From Penelope pileata (Eukaryota; Chordata; Aves; Galliformes; Cracidae): a stretch of 64,000 nt of DNA. A model generated the notes under the pieces. That model saw nothing but the letters and a program-made list of their open reading frames with translations, did not search any database and was not told where the DNA came from. A program made the translations under genes and the position numbers. Every line of letters starts with the position of its first letter. Position 1 is the stretch's first letter. Below, one piece after another: positions 23,061 through 34,081 of the stretch. The stretch covers positions 24,039-88,038 of the forward strand of contig WBMW01002321.1 of assembly GCA_013396635.1 (NCBI GenBank), given 5' to 3'.

Positions 23061-24125
23061 AGTAAGTCAACTTTCCAAGTTCTGAAATGCATTTAAGTGC
23101 AATTTATGTTTTTTGGTACATAATACCTTTATATTTATTTGCTTTTACAAAACCAGGTATTTCTACTTAGGATGGTATTCACTGGCAACTTACAATTGCA
23201 AGTGAAGAATAATACTACGGCACACATCAACGTCCATTCTTACCATTGCTGCTAACAGTACTACACTGAAAAGCAAAGATGCTGGTGGAATGCTGTTTGT
23301 ATTCTTATGCAGAAAAATACAATGTAAGTTTGGAAATATTTGAACCAAGCTTTCAGACAGCTTCTGCTAGAGCAGCTTGAATTGATTCCCATAGGTTGTG
23401 TAAAACTAGTTCCTTTTGTTTGATGTATTTTGGACATGAGAGCTTTGTTGCTGTAGGGGCTCGGACACTTAAGAGCTTTCTAACAATGGGCTTTTCATTT
23501 CTAATACTGCATTTCTAAACTAGAGGTAGGTTAGGACTAAAGCTGCTTGTTATATTCATCAAACAAATGGTGTGGACAAATGAAAAAGAGGGAGTACTTA
23601 ACTGGGCAGTGTTTCTTCTGATATTCAGACCGGAATCAGTGGCAAAACAGGCTGGTAGTACAGCACAGAATAAGTACTCTGTGAGCACTGGAGAAGCATG
23701 GCCTTCAGCCTGCCTTAATGATACACTGGGCAAGAAGCCTGCAAAAAACACTAAGTGAAGATCATTTCTAATAATGTTCAATCTGTTTTTTCCTCATATT
23801 GCAAACAGACTAAGTAAAAATAATATCAGAAGAGAATGAATTATTGAGAACTGCTGTTAATTTGGTCAGGTAAGTTAGTTGCTCTAGTCATCCTGTCAAG
23901 TACTCTCTCCCTTTACTACTCTCTTAACAATGCTTTTAACTGCAGTGTTATTTTCTACCTGTGTGCTACTTTACATGGCTCTATAGAGAGACCTGAGATT
24001 TGTCACAAGTGTTGGGGAAAAGCTCTTGGAACTTTTCAAGAAAACCACTGCATCAGAGAAGAATGAGTAACATTTGATTTGAATTTTTTGAGATATCACG
24101 TGCGTCTGTTTCTTTTCTTCAACAG
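23061..24125. other. No gene recognised; probable intron of the RANBP2-derived block
   Basis: AT-rich sequence without a recognisable exon or repeat. It precedes the first identifiable RANBP2 exon and is probably part of the same duplicated intron. Confidence 0.4.
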
Positions 24126-27100
24126 GGCATTAGCCTTAGCTCCTATGACCAGAAGGAATACATTGGATGAAGTGTCTACTACTGGAAAAAGTTTTAACTC
24201 TGCTGGAAACTATCAAAAAGAAGAAAAGTATTCCTGAACCTACCGATCCTCTCTTCAAACATTTCCATAGTGTGGACATTCAGGTACAGATTGATTAATC
24301 TAGGATGAGAGTAAGAGGGGTTATGTGTCACAAGCTTACATACACTTTTTGTTTGGTTGCTTCTTTTTCGTTGTATAACTCAGTGGTGCTGTTACTATAA
24401 GCCTGCTAATGATGAGGTTTGGTAGCATCAGAATACATGCGGAAAAGGGGGGAAAAAAATTTTTCCTTACAACTTTATTCCATATAGTTTTAAACCCGTA
24501 TCTGATGGGAAGACACTGAACTCCCTTAGTATCGAATTTCTTTCAAAAGTATTTTCCATGTGTTACAGGAAAATTAGTAATATCATTAACCTCCTCCTAC
24601 TTGATTACTTAACAGATGTTCACATGCACCATCTGTTCCGTGTTAGGTATGACTTGTCTTATGCTTTGGTTGTAAGCCTTCCAGGTTGCAGCCTATGAAG
24701 AAGAGGCACATATAGCATTTGCCATGTTGGATGCAGTGGATGGCAAAACGGATGATGCTTTATTAGCATTTGAAGCTATTGAGAATGTAGTTTCATACTG
24801 GAACCTTGCCTTAGTAAGTTCATAAATTGCATTACCCCCAAATGCTTTTTCTTCACTTCATTCTGGCTGATTCTTATTAATCTGCATACTGTTCTTCCAA
24901 AGAAAGGCAGAAGAGTTTGAGAACAATGTTGCCAGAAGAACAAGAAGAATGCAAAACCTATCGTCTTAAATGCAAGCATTACTTAGTGAAGACTGTTGAC
25001 GAAAGCTCCTCAGATCTGTCAGTAGCTGACAAAGTAAGTAATTCTTGCTTTACAGCTTGTTTTGAGAGATGCACTGGTTTAGCTTGCTGTGCAACCATTT
25101 GCATTCAAGCCAGGCCTTTTAGATCAGACTTTCCTTTAAGGCAAGTTAAACTTAGTTTTTCCCTCAAGCCAAATAACTTGCTTAACATCAGTGGGCTGAT
25201 GTATTCTGGGACACTTCTAGAACAAACCAGATTATGCAATGTTCTGACTCCTCTGTAGATGACAGCTTTTATGTATGTAAGCAAATAGCCTTTGCCTACT
25301 ATCTTCCTTGTGAGGCTGATTGTTTCCAAATAGAATTAATGCTTGTGTGAATTGTCCTCTTACATTAATTTCGACAGATGTAGGGCTTTGCTAGAAAAAA
25401 AAAAACCACTAAAAAAACAAATAGTATTTCTGTAGTGAAAGATTTTGTAAACTGTTCAACCAGAAGTCAGAATGTAGCCTCTTGCTTTGAGGAAGAATTG
25501 CAATCATGACTTGCATTTAAAATACATTTATAGCTGCTCGTACCTATCAAAACTGTAAGGGAGATGCTGTACGCAGTGATCCAGGAACTTGGAGAGAAAG
25601 ATGAAGAGGGATGTCTTGCCTTCAGAAATCTCTCCAGAGCAGGAAATTCAGAAGTAAAACGTTCCACTCCATCACCCAAGACATCATCTTTCTCACCAAC
25701 TAAGAGCTACAAGATATATTAGCCAGTTATTATTTTAGGGAAGTGTTACATTTGAATAAAAACTCTAAAGTTCAATAAACGTTTTTTCCAGTCTTCTCCT
25801 AAAACTCTCCTTCAGGCAGAAGATCAGAAATCTTTACTTCAAATGCTGTGTCAGCAAGTGGAAGCTTTAAAGGTAAACAACTTTGTCGCTATATTCAATG
25901 CAGAGCAGTTGGTCTTTTCGTTACAGTAGGTACTTGGTGATCCTGACATTGAACTAGCATTCACTTACTAGACTATCACTTAACTCAATGAAAATATCTG
26001 TTATAAGTATCTGATGAAATTGAGTACCAGAGTAAAATTTTATTGCCCAAAAGCCCTGGTTTGGGACTCAGGCCGAGGTGTGGAGGCAACCCTTGCAAGG
26101 ACTGTGTGTGCAGAAAGAGTTCTGCTCTCATGAGTTTGGCTATCATCCTCTTGGTTCTGGGTTTTTTATTTCTGGGTTTTGAAAACAGACTCTGTCTTGT
26201 ACAGCATGGGCAGATCTTGGACTATTCCAGCATCTAACTCTCGTTTTTTTTTTTTTTTTTCCCTCTAACCTTGAACATGCTTTTAAATAGCAAAGGAGTA
26301 GGGATCATTCCTTAGGTTTTTTTTTAAAATACCTGTGTAATACATTTATATTCTTTTAATAGAACAAAATGCAAGAAATGAAACAATATTTCCAATGTAA
26401 ACGTATCATCTCATTGGTGGCCTGCTGAAAGCTGTGGAACAGATGTGCTGTCAGATGGTTATCAGAGAGCACAAAATCTTCATGAATCTCCCTTAACAGG
26501 TAAGTCGTTCCTGAATTTTTAACTAAATACTTAGCTAAACTGAGTAAGGCTTCTTAAAACCATTCTGCAGTGTTCAGAGATTAATGACTCAAACTGATCC
26601 CTGGGGCAAGTCCATTCAAAACAACAACAACATTGAATATAAACTCTTTCCTTGTTCTTTTTCAGTTGCTACAACTGGCCCATCTGTTTACTATAACCAG
26701 TCACCTGCCTATAACTCTCAGTATCTTCTCAGAACTGCTGCAACCAACGTAACGCTGACAAAGGTGAGGACAAATGTATTCGTTCGAGCCGTTTCTACGG
26801 ATTTGTTGAAAATGACTGCTTTTGATTATATGTGTAGTTGGATATAACTGCAGTTCCGTAGATAACATTTATTAAACTTTAGGTCTGCTGGAGATAGCTG
26901 AGAGTTGATCTTTCTGCCTAATTTTTGGAATGTGGCGTTTGGGAGAGACAGCCAGCAAAACATGTCCTTAATGTGCTAGCGTACGTCATCTTCTCTGTGG
27001 TGCGATACTTGTTCCTCAGAATAGTATAGGAGAGGAGAACTTGGGGTTTGACCCTTTTTTAATAAACACAAAAGAGCCCATTCACCTTGTGCTCCTCCTC

Positions 27101-27770
27101 AGTGCATGTTTTCAGATGCCATTTGAGATTTCAACTTGATTTGATTTGTTGAAATCTAAACAAATTTTAAAGCACGCCCTGTTATTAGGAGTACATGTTC
27201 CATGGGTTCTAGCATGCTAAGACCTTCTTCGGTGTCACCACAACAAAGTAATGGTCTTTCTTTAAGCGCCCATCTGTGGCATGAACAGTTTCACCTCAGG
27301 AACACATAGATGCTTATCAACTGATCCACACGCCACCTCTGCCAAACACTTCTGCTTGTGTATTTCCCCAAGAGGTCTGTGGCACACCTGTGTGTTTTGA
27401 TGCTCGTGCTGCTGGAACCATTTCTCCCTGTGGTGGTGAAGATTACTACAACTGTGCTGTTCCACAGGCAAGCAGAAGTCCACCATTGCCTGAACCAGGC
27501 TGTTTCACAACGTCTTCAGTTGTGCCAACAACTCCAAAACCTTCTGATTGTGCAGATGAGTTGCCAAAGCCAGAACAGCTTGCAATTCAATGTGATACAC
27601 CACAAGAAGCAAGGCTTTTCCAAAGTGTGAGGAGTCACCAAATAATTGAGAAGCCTTGGGATCGAGTGCTGACACATCTGCAACTCAAAGCAGTGAGATT
27701 GTAAAAGAAACAACAAATCAGGGTATCAAGGAGTCTAGTGGATCAACATGAACTCTGGAGTTTGGTTCCC
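24126..27770 (+). pseudogene. RANBP2: RANBP2 (nucleoporin NUP358) partial pseudogene with introns retained
   Basis: Eight exon remnants follow the RANBP2 order: 24126-24283 (PLFKHFHSVDIQ), 24685-24813 (FAMLDAVDGKTDDALLAFEA), 24903-25033 (EEQEECK), 25534-25713, 25792-25872 (LLQMLCQQVEALK), 26363-26499, 26666-26763 (VATTGPSVYYNQSPAYNSQY) and the large exon from 27267. The match is to the region between the N-terminal TPR part and the first Ran-binding domain. Disablements include a TGA and a 1-base loss in the first exon, a frameshift in the third, and a lost donor after 25713 (AAG|ATAT). In the last exon an internal deletion joins sequence before the Ran-binding domain directly to ADELPKPEQLAI from the end of a Ran-binding domain. 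Retained introns show duplication through DNA, not RNA. The 5' part of the gene is absent. Confidence 0.88.
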
Positions 27771-27828
27771 AAAAGATAGTGTGACCAGTGAAGCAGAGAG
27801 CAAAGGCAGTTTTCCATCTACATCAACT

Positions 27829-29216
27829 GCCCCTGAGGTTAACGGTGCCATGGCAAAGGTGGATGATAACATGAAGAAGACAGAAGATAAGGGGAAAGAG
27901 GACACAGCTGCCCAGTCCCTGCTGAACAAGCTGATCCGCAGCAACCTGGTGGACACCACAAAGCAGGTGGAGATGCTGCAGCAGGACCTCACCCTGCCTC
28001 TCTACTTGGTCAAGCCCTTTGAGGAGCTGCAGCTGAAACCACAGCTCCTGCAAGGAATCTATGCCATGGACTTCAACAGACCATCCAAGATCCAGGAGAA
28101 TGCCCTGCCCTCTGATGCTTTCTGACCCCNAGAACCTGATCACAGAGTCTCAGTCTGGTATTGGCAAGACTTTGTCCTCGCCATGCTCAGTCATGTTGAT
28201 CCTGGGAGCAAGTACCGGCGGTGTCTGTGCCTTTCCCCAACATACAAGCTGGTGCTTCAGACAGGAAAAGTGATTGAACAGATGGGAAAGTTTTATCCAG
28301 AGCTGAAGCTTGCATATGCTGTCCGAGGCAATACACTGGAGGGAAGTCAGAAGATCCCTGAGCAGGTTGTAATTGGCATGCCCGGCACTGTGAATGCCTC
28401 CAAGCAGGCATTCATAGATCGCAAGAAAATCGAAGTGTTTGTCTTGAATGAGGCTGATGTGATGATAGCAACCCAGAGTCATCAGGATCAGAGCACCTGC
28501 ATTCAGAGAATGCTCCACAGGGACTACCAGATGCTTCTGTTTTCAGCCACTTTTGCAAGACTCTGTGTGGAAGTTTGCTCAGAAAGTTGTTCATGATGCA
28601 AACATTATCAAACTGAACTGCGAGGATGAGACACTCGACACTATTAAGCAGTATTATGTTTGGTGCAAGAACAGAGATGAGAAGTTCCAGGCTCTTTGTA
28701 ATAACTACAGTGCTATCACCATTGCCCAGGCCATGATCTTCTGCCACACTCCGAAGATGGCTGGCTGGCAGCAGAGCTCTCGAAGGAAGGCCACCAGGTG
28801 GCGTTGCTCAGCGGGGAAATGGTGGTGGAACAGAGAGCTGCAGTTACAGAGCGCTTCTGAGCAGGCAAGGAAAAGATGCTGGTGAGCACCAACATCTGTG
28901 CCAGACAGACCGATGTAGAGCAGGTCTCTGTTGTTATCTATTTTGACCTCCCTGTGGACAAAGATGGAAATCCAGATAATGCGACTTACCTGCACCATAT
29001 CGGACACACAGGTTGCTTTGGCAAGCAAGGACTGGTGATCAACATGGTGGACCGCAAACACAGCATGAATTTTCTCAACAGAATCCAGGAACACTTCAAC
29101 AGAAAGACAAACAAGTTGGATGCTGATGACTTGGATGAAATCGAGAAGATAACTGAAGTACAGCTGCTGGATTGGCACACCTCTCAGCTGGTCCCGAAAA
29201 GGACTCCTGAGATATG
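27829..29216 (+). pseudogene. DDX19B: DDX19 (DEAD-box mRNA-export helicase) processed pseudogene
   Basis: A continuous intronless match to DDX19, the nuclear-pore RNA helicase, runs from an N-terminal EVNGAMAK-like part through AAQSLLNKLIRSNLVD, the Q-motif region, the Walker A box (now SQSGIGKT), the DEAD box (now NEAD), the SAT box (LLFSATF), IFCHT, the DVEQVSVV region and the C-terminal DLDEIEKI. Several frameshifts (near 28100, 28180, 28550 and 28770) and a stop before AGKEK inactivate it. The arginine-rich helicase motif reads HIGHTGC. An AATAAA near 29357 may mark the retrocopied 3' end, but no poly(A) tail is visible. The N at 28130 falls where a CAG (Gln) codon is expected. It directly abuts, or lies within, the last RANBP2-derived exon; 5' boundary uncertain by about 60 bp. 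Confidence 0.9.
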
Positions 29217-29379
29217 AGTACACAAAAATTACCTCATTTTAAAAACTGCAGTTGGACTTGAAAATATGCAACTAAGGGGAGGAAGAGGAAATGTTTACAG
29301 AAGTTTTTAATGTTTCTTAGTCTAGCCTTAAAATGGGAAGATCTTTTGAAATCTAAGAAATAAACTTGCTGAAAATGGG

Positions 29380-29936
29380 CAATATGTGATTATTGAAAAC
29401 TAATCTGGGAAAAAGAACCTTTATTGTTTTATATTACAGTGAAGTTCAGCATAAATGTGGTCAGTTAAGATTCAAAAGCCAAATATATACTGGACATGGG
29501 TTAAGAAAAAAAGACAACAACAACAAAAACATAAAACCTCAGCAGCTGTTTTTTGGCTTGCACAATGTTTTTCAACTTGTACAAAATGGGAGGTCATTCT
29601 CCTTGGCACTCCCCTGAGCTCTTAAGATTTCTTTCTGGCTTCCTGATGGATTTGCCCAGCTTTTCCTTAAGGAAATTGTCCAAAGGATGTCTCCATTAAG
29701 TCCAACTCACAAATACTCATAAAATAACTCTCGAAATAACTCAAAATACTCACAAAATGTTAACACAGGTGGTGTGTTGCTTTTGCTGGGCAGTATTTTG
29801 TTTCACTTTGACTTGTTAGAATGGCCACTACATGTAAAGCAGTGCAGTGGTGACAGTGCAGGAGGAAGTACTCCAGAAGTTCATGTGAAGTGTTTAAACC
29901 TTGCCAAACTACAGGTGGGTGGGTGGGGATGGAAGG
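29380..29936. other. No gene recognised
   Basis: AT-rich spacer between the DDX19 pseudogene and the TATA-bearing element. I see no exon, tRNA-like structure or clear repeat. Confidence 0.4.
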
Positions 29937-30290
29937 TGTAGGGAAACAGTTGATCCCAGCATGAACTGATGACTGAGCACATGGTGGAGGGGTGTGGCTG
30001 GCCTGGGGGAATCACTTGCACCTGTGACCAGAAGGGGTGGACCTGGGGCGGAGTTGCCTCAGGCTTAGATATAAAGGCCAGCCAGGCAGAGAAGGGAGCA
30101 GCTTGAGAAGCTGGAGCTTGAGAGACAGAGAAGATTGGTGAGAAGCCTGGAAAGGAGCAAGAAAAAGAAAGAGAAGATCAAATGGCATAGTTGTGAGAGT
30201 TTTGGGACCTTTTTCCGCTACAGAAGGAAGATGTGAAGGGAATGGTACTAATTAAGCTTCTGAAGAAATTCACCCGCTCTGTAGAACCTT
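29937..30290 (+). mobile_element. TATA-containing LTR-like or promoter-like element
   Basis: G-rich sequence beginning TGTAGGGAAACAG contains AGATATAAAGG (about 30067-30077) and then a purine-rich stretch with GAGAAG repeats. The layout resembles a retroelement promoter. It lies upstream of a CR1 fragment but is not a known CR1 part that I can name. Confidence 0.3.
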
Positions 30291-30304
30291 TGTCCTGTGG
30301 AAGA

Positions 30305-30990
30305 AGCCATTTGAGGCGATTACAAAGAAGTTGCTAGGATACGCAGGGAGGAAATTAGGAAGGCAAAAGCCAAGCTTGAACTCAACCTGGCCACTGCAGT
30401 AAAAGAGAACAAAAAAAAATCCTTTTACAAATATATCAACAGTAAGAGAAGGGCTAAGGAGAATCTCCATCCTTTACTGGATGCAGCAGGGAATGCGACT
30501 GCTGAGCATAAGGAAAAGGCTGAGGTTCTCAATGCCTTCTTTACATCTGTCTTTAATAGTCAGACCACTTCTCCTTGGGGTACTTCAGCACCTGACCTGG
30601 AAGCCTGGCCTTTCTGCCAGGAAAGGTTATAGAACAGATCATCTTCAGTGAGATCCCATGGCATGTGTGGGACAGCCAAGGGATCAAGCCCAGCTGGCAT
30701 GGGTTCAAGAAAGGCAGCTCCTGCTCAACCAACCTCATCTCCTTCTATGACCAGATGACCCACCTGGTGGATGAGGGAAAGACTGTTGACGTAGTCTATC
30801 TGGACTTTAGCAAAGCCTTTGACACTGTCTCCCACAGTATTCTCCTGAGGAAGCTGGCAGCCCATGGTGTGGACAGGTTCACTCATTGCTGGGTAAAAAA
30901 CTGGCTGGATGCCAGAGCCTGGAGAGTGGTGATGAATGGAGTTAAATCCAGCTGGCAACTGGTCACAAGTGGTGTTCCCCAGAGGTTGGT
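30305..30990 (+). mobile_element. CR1 LINE ORF2 fragment
   Basis: Translated sequence matches the CR1 linker and reverse-transcriptase region (REEIRKAKAKLELNLATA, NAFFTSVFNSQ, VYLDFSKAFDTVSHSI) with a deletion near 30600 and frameshifts. It overlaps in content with the longer CR1 at 36446-38340: compare 30322 with 37300. Confidence 0.85.
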
Positions 30991-31029
30991 AGTGGGGCCC
31001 AACCATGTCCAGTCTGAACATGCTCTGGA

Positions 31030-31250
31030 GCATCTTTGTGTCGTTCTTGTGCATCCTGTCATTGGTTCCCAGGTAGAAGAGTCCCCTCCTCAGCAGCTGT
31101 AGAGAACAACGTCACCTCAGGCTCTTCTTCAAATCATATGCCCCAAGTGTCCTCAGCCTATCCTCACAAGACACAGCTTTTCCTTGCAGCCCTTCCCCCA
31201 GCTTTGTTGCTCTCCTCTGGAGGCACTCAAGTACTCTAACATCCTTTCTA
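31030..31250 (-). mobile_element. CR1 LINE fragment, minus orientation
   Basis: Reads as the end of CR1 ORF2 on the minus strand (ECLQRRATKLGEGL then DRLRTLGAYDLKK). It faces the plus-strand CR1 fragment ending at about 30990, making an inverted pair. Confidence 0.75.
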
Positions 31251-31255
31251 TGTTG

Positions 31256-31640
31256 TGGAGCCCTGTTGTGCTGTGAGCTGGCAGGCCTTAAAACACCACA
31301 CAGCCTTTTTCTCACTCCCTTCCTCCCAGCTGGGATGGAGGAGAGAATTGGGAAAAAAAAAGGTTGAAATCGTGAGTTGAGATAAAACTTATTTTAAAAA
31401 ACAGGAAATAGAATAAAATAACAGTAATGATAATTATATACAAAACAAGTGATGTACAAAGCAACTGCTCACCACCCACCAGCCAATGCCCAGCCAGTCC
31501 CCGAGCAACGGCACCTCCCCAGCTAACTCCCCTTCCTTATGTTACATGATGTCATATGGTACGGAAATATCCCTGTGGTCAGTATGGGTCAGCTGCCCTG
31601 TTCCTGTCTCCTCCCAGCTCCCAGTGCCCCCCCAGCCTCC
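31256..31640 (-). mobile_element. LTR copy 2 of the three-copy family
   Basis: Shares with 13776-14300 the G-rich GATGG(A/G)GGAGAGAATT box, the AT-rich middle and the GATGTCATATGGTACGG and CAGCTGCCCTG boxes. The following 31640-31850 is a C-rich simple repeat built on CACCTCATCCCACTGCATCC-like words. Confidence 0.55.
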
Positions 31641-31850
31641 TCACTGCATTCCACCTCATCCCACTGTATTCCAACTCATCTGAACACATCCCCTGCATCC
31701 CCTTCTACCCCACCTTGTCCCACTGCATCCCACCAGATCCAACCTCATCTTACCACATTCTGCATCATCCTACATCACACAGTATCCCACCTCATGCCTC
31801 CTCTTTGCAGCACATCACACTCTATCCCATGGCATCCCATGCTGTAATGG
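31640..31850 (+). repeat. Degenerate (ATCCCAC)-type pyrimidine-rich repeat
   Basis: Short words such as CATCCCACC, CATTCCACC and CATCCTACATC repeat about every 10-20 bp. Apparent reading frames here are compositional. Confidence 0.6.
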
Positions 31851-31855
31851 AAAAA

Positions 31856-32160
31856 GATGCAAAACTCTTATGACTACACCATCTGTTTCATATGGAGCTG
31901 GGGTCTCTGCTGCACATCATTTTCTGCTTCCTCAGCTCCTTCCTTGTGCTGCTGCTTCTCCACCTGCTTTCTGATCTTCTCTCTTCCAGGCTCTGCCCTG
32001 CTTTGCCTGGCTGGCCCTTATCTAAGCCTGGGACAACCCCACCCCAGGTTGGGGCCTCAGGTGCAAGTGATCTACCAGTACTCCCCAGGCCAGCCATGCC
32101 CCTCCACCATGTGCTCAATCAGCAGTTCATGCTGTGATCAGCTGTTTCTCTACAGGCGTA
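31856..32160 (+). repeat. Subtelomeric repeat R1, copy 1 (second copy at 41470-41780)
   Basis: About 300 bp, including GCTCCTTCCTTGTGCTGCTG, GGCTGGCCCTTATCTAAGCC and CAAGTGATCTACCAGTA, recurs near 41490-41775 with small indels. It is probably internal or LTR sequence of an old retroelement. Confidence 0.75.
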
Positions 32161-32250
32161 CTTCTAAACAATGTGTTAATTTTACAAATCAAGAGGCCTT
32201 GGGAAGCCTCGAAACCTAATTACAATATACATGATTCAGCAGTCTCTCAT
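32157..32250 (+). repeat. Direct repeat R2, copy 1
   Basis: GTACTTCTAAACAATGTGTT and the following bases to about 32250 recur at 33978-34070 (CAATGTGTTAATTTTACAAA shared exactly). The pair flanks the GC-rich block and the interstitial telomeric tract. Confidence 0.8.
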
Positions 32251-32339
32251 CAAAGAAAACTCCCCAACAACCACCAAGAGACCCCCAGAACTGCCCCACA
32301 CAACTTCAATGCATGCACAGGAGGGCATTAGCATGTCTT

Positions 32340-32590
32340 CATTAGTTCCTGGAATAAGCCTTGCCTACGTACAGAATTCTGGGAAATTGTAGTGTTTATG
32401 CATATCTTTGTAGGTATATAAGGGAGTGTGTTCTCTAGGGGAGTGCAGCACTTACTACGGAGCTATCCCCAGTGCTACCACTAAGTAATACCTGTTGAAC
32501 AGTGAGAATCTCTGCTGTTGAGTCTATTTCTTTGAATCAAAAGAGCTGGAGGAGCAGCAGAGATCCTCGGAGTTCTGTATAAGCCCTAGG
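32340..32590 (+). mobile_element. LTR-like element with TATA box
   Basis: Contains GTATATAAGGGAG (about 32413) followed by a short leader-like region and TTTGAATCAAAAGAGCTGG. The TATA and downstream layout suits an LTR promoter. Family unknown. Confidence 0.4.
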
Positions 32591-32759
32591 AAGCATCCAG
32601 GCCACTCCAAAGATCTGTGACGAGCTCTGGGGGTGTTCTAGTGTGCTGCTGTGCTGTGTAGTGGGTGCACATGTGCGTATCTCAGCCGTACCTGTGTGGG
32701 CAGCCACTCAGTAAGTGTGGGTCTCAGGGCGTTCCAGACGGGGTTTCCCACCGCTGCGC

Positions 32760-33310
32760 AGCACGCAGTCAAGGCATGGCATGGGAACAGGCGCTGTTGC
32801 TTTCTTGCTGTCAGTCGGCTGGGGTGCGTTTTCCTGGCAGTTTACCGGTGTTTCTGCACACTTCCTGCTGCTTGCAGACAAGAAGAGGCTGCAAGAGCGC
32901 TTTGGCGGCTCCCGCCCCCCAATACCCCCCCCATCCCAAGCGGGAGCGGCGCGGCTGTGCGCTGTCCGGCGGTGCTGACGGCAGCAGCGTGGCGCGCTGG
33001 CCGGGGCGCCGAAGCAGCGGCACGAGCACGGGGCCGGCTGGCGGGGCTCCCGTAGCGGCGGGGCGGCGCGAGGCGNTGGCGGGGGAAGTAGGGGGACAGT
33101 GCCAGCAGCGGGTTTCCCATTACGGCGGCTCTGGAGGAGCAGACAGAGCGGCGACCCAAGGTATGCTGGGAATTGTAGTCTGTTAGGGGGTGGCCATTTT
33201 GTGGCAGTAGTCATTTCCTGTACGCCATTGGGGTAAGTTCGGAAGTTACAGAAGGGGGCTGCCATATTGGTAGGTGCGGAAGTTTCACTGTGGGCAGCCA
33301 TTTTGCTGGG
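32760..33310 (+). promoter_or_regulatory. GC-rich promoter-like block upstream of an interstitial telomeric tract
   Basis: The 32880-33100 part is CpG-rich. Then come TGGGAATTGTAGT (33167-33179; on the minus strand the ZNF143/SBF-type ACTACAATTCCCA) and YY1-like GCCATNTT/GCCATTG words at 33193, 33224, 33261 and 33297, spaced 31-37 bp. Two CGGAAGTT ETS-like words (about 33239 and 33277) lie between them. Four bases after GCCATTTTGCTGGGGC the TTAGGG tract begins. No protein-coding gene is recognisable in either direction. The N at 33076 interrupts the GC-rich part. Confidence 0.55.
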
Positions 33311-33313
33311 GCT

Positions 33314-33545
33314 TGTTAGGGTTAGGATATTAGGGTGAGGGTTGGGGTTGGGTTAGGAGTTAGGGTCAGGATTAAGGGTTAGGAGGGTTGGAGTTAGGGT
33401 TAATGTTGTTAGGGTTAGGGATAGAGTTAGGGTGTTGGGGTTAGGGGGGTTAGGGTCAGGTTCAGGGTTAGGGTAAGGGGTTAGAGCTAGAGGGGTTAGG
33501 GTTTGGGTTAGGGTTAGAGTTAGGAATTAGGGGTTAGGGTTTGGG
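33314..33545 (+). repeat. Interstitial telomeric (TTAGGG-type) tract
   Basis: About 230 bp of degenerate TTAGGG units (TTAGGGTTAGG, TTAGGGTGAGG, TTGGGGTTGGG) in the same orientation as the terminal array, about 30.5 kb from the right edge. Confidence 0.95.
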
Positions 33546-33977
33546 CAGGCTGGCCTCACAAGATGATGCTGAGCCTGCCGTCTTCTGAGCTTCTTCCCAC
33601 ACTGGCCTGAACTTCTCAGCCCTTAACTCCAGCAGTTTGGTTGAGTGGGGTCTTAGTGGCTGCAGCCCTGAGTTTGGGCACTGAGGGCAGGATGGCCTCA
33701 GAGCTTGATGGGGACCGTAGGGCGGGTTTCACTGCCTTTACTCAGCCTGGGTCTGGTGCCCGGCCTTTGTTTCCTGTCTGCCCCTGAGGTCGACATGTGT
33801 TCAGGCCTGAGTCACTCAATGACTTTTTGTGTCCTTTGGATGAACTTCCCACATTGGCGCATGCTCAGTTGGTAGATGCTTATTATAAATGATTTATAGA
33901 CATAAAGATTGCAATTCTTGCCTGCTCAGCCACCTTAAGCACCTGTTAGCCTTGAGATAAAGATAAGCTAGATATCG
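33546..33977. other. No gene recognised after the telomeric tract
   Basis: GC-rich at first (CTGGCCTCACAAG, GGGCACTGAGGGCAGG), then AT-rich towards the R2 repeat. I see no exon or repeat unit. Confidence 0.4.
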
Positions 33978-34070
33978 TGCTTCTAGACAATGTGTTAATT
34001 TTACAAATCAGAAGGTCTTGGGAGGCCTTGAAACCTAAAGACAACATACATGATTTAGCAGCCTCCCTTC
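33978..34070 (+). repeat. Direct repeat R2, copy 2
   Basis: Second copy of the segment at 32157-32250, on the far side of the GC-rich and telomeric block. Confidence 0.8.
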
Positions 34071-34081
34071 ACATGGGACAG

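Noticed and set aside
32842..33186. Open frames through the GC-rich block in both directions
   Set aside because: They are Ala/Arg/Pro/Gly-rich, typical of CpG-rich DNA, cross an N, and have no domain; the block is better read as regulatory.
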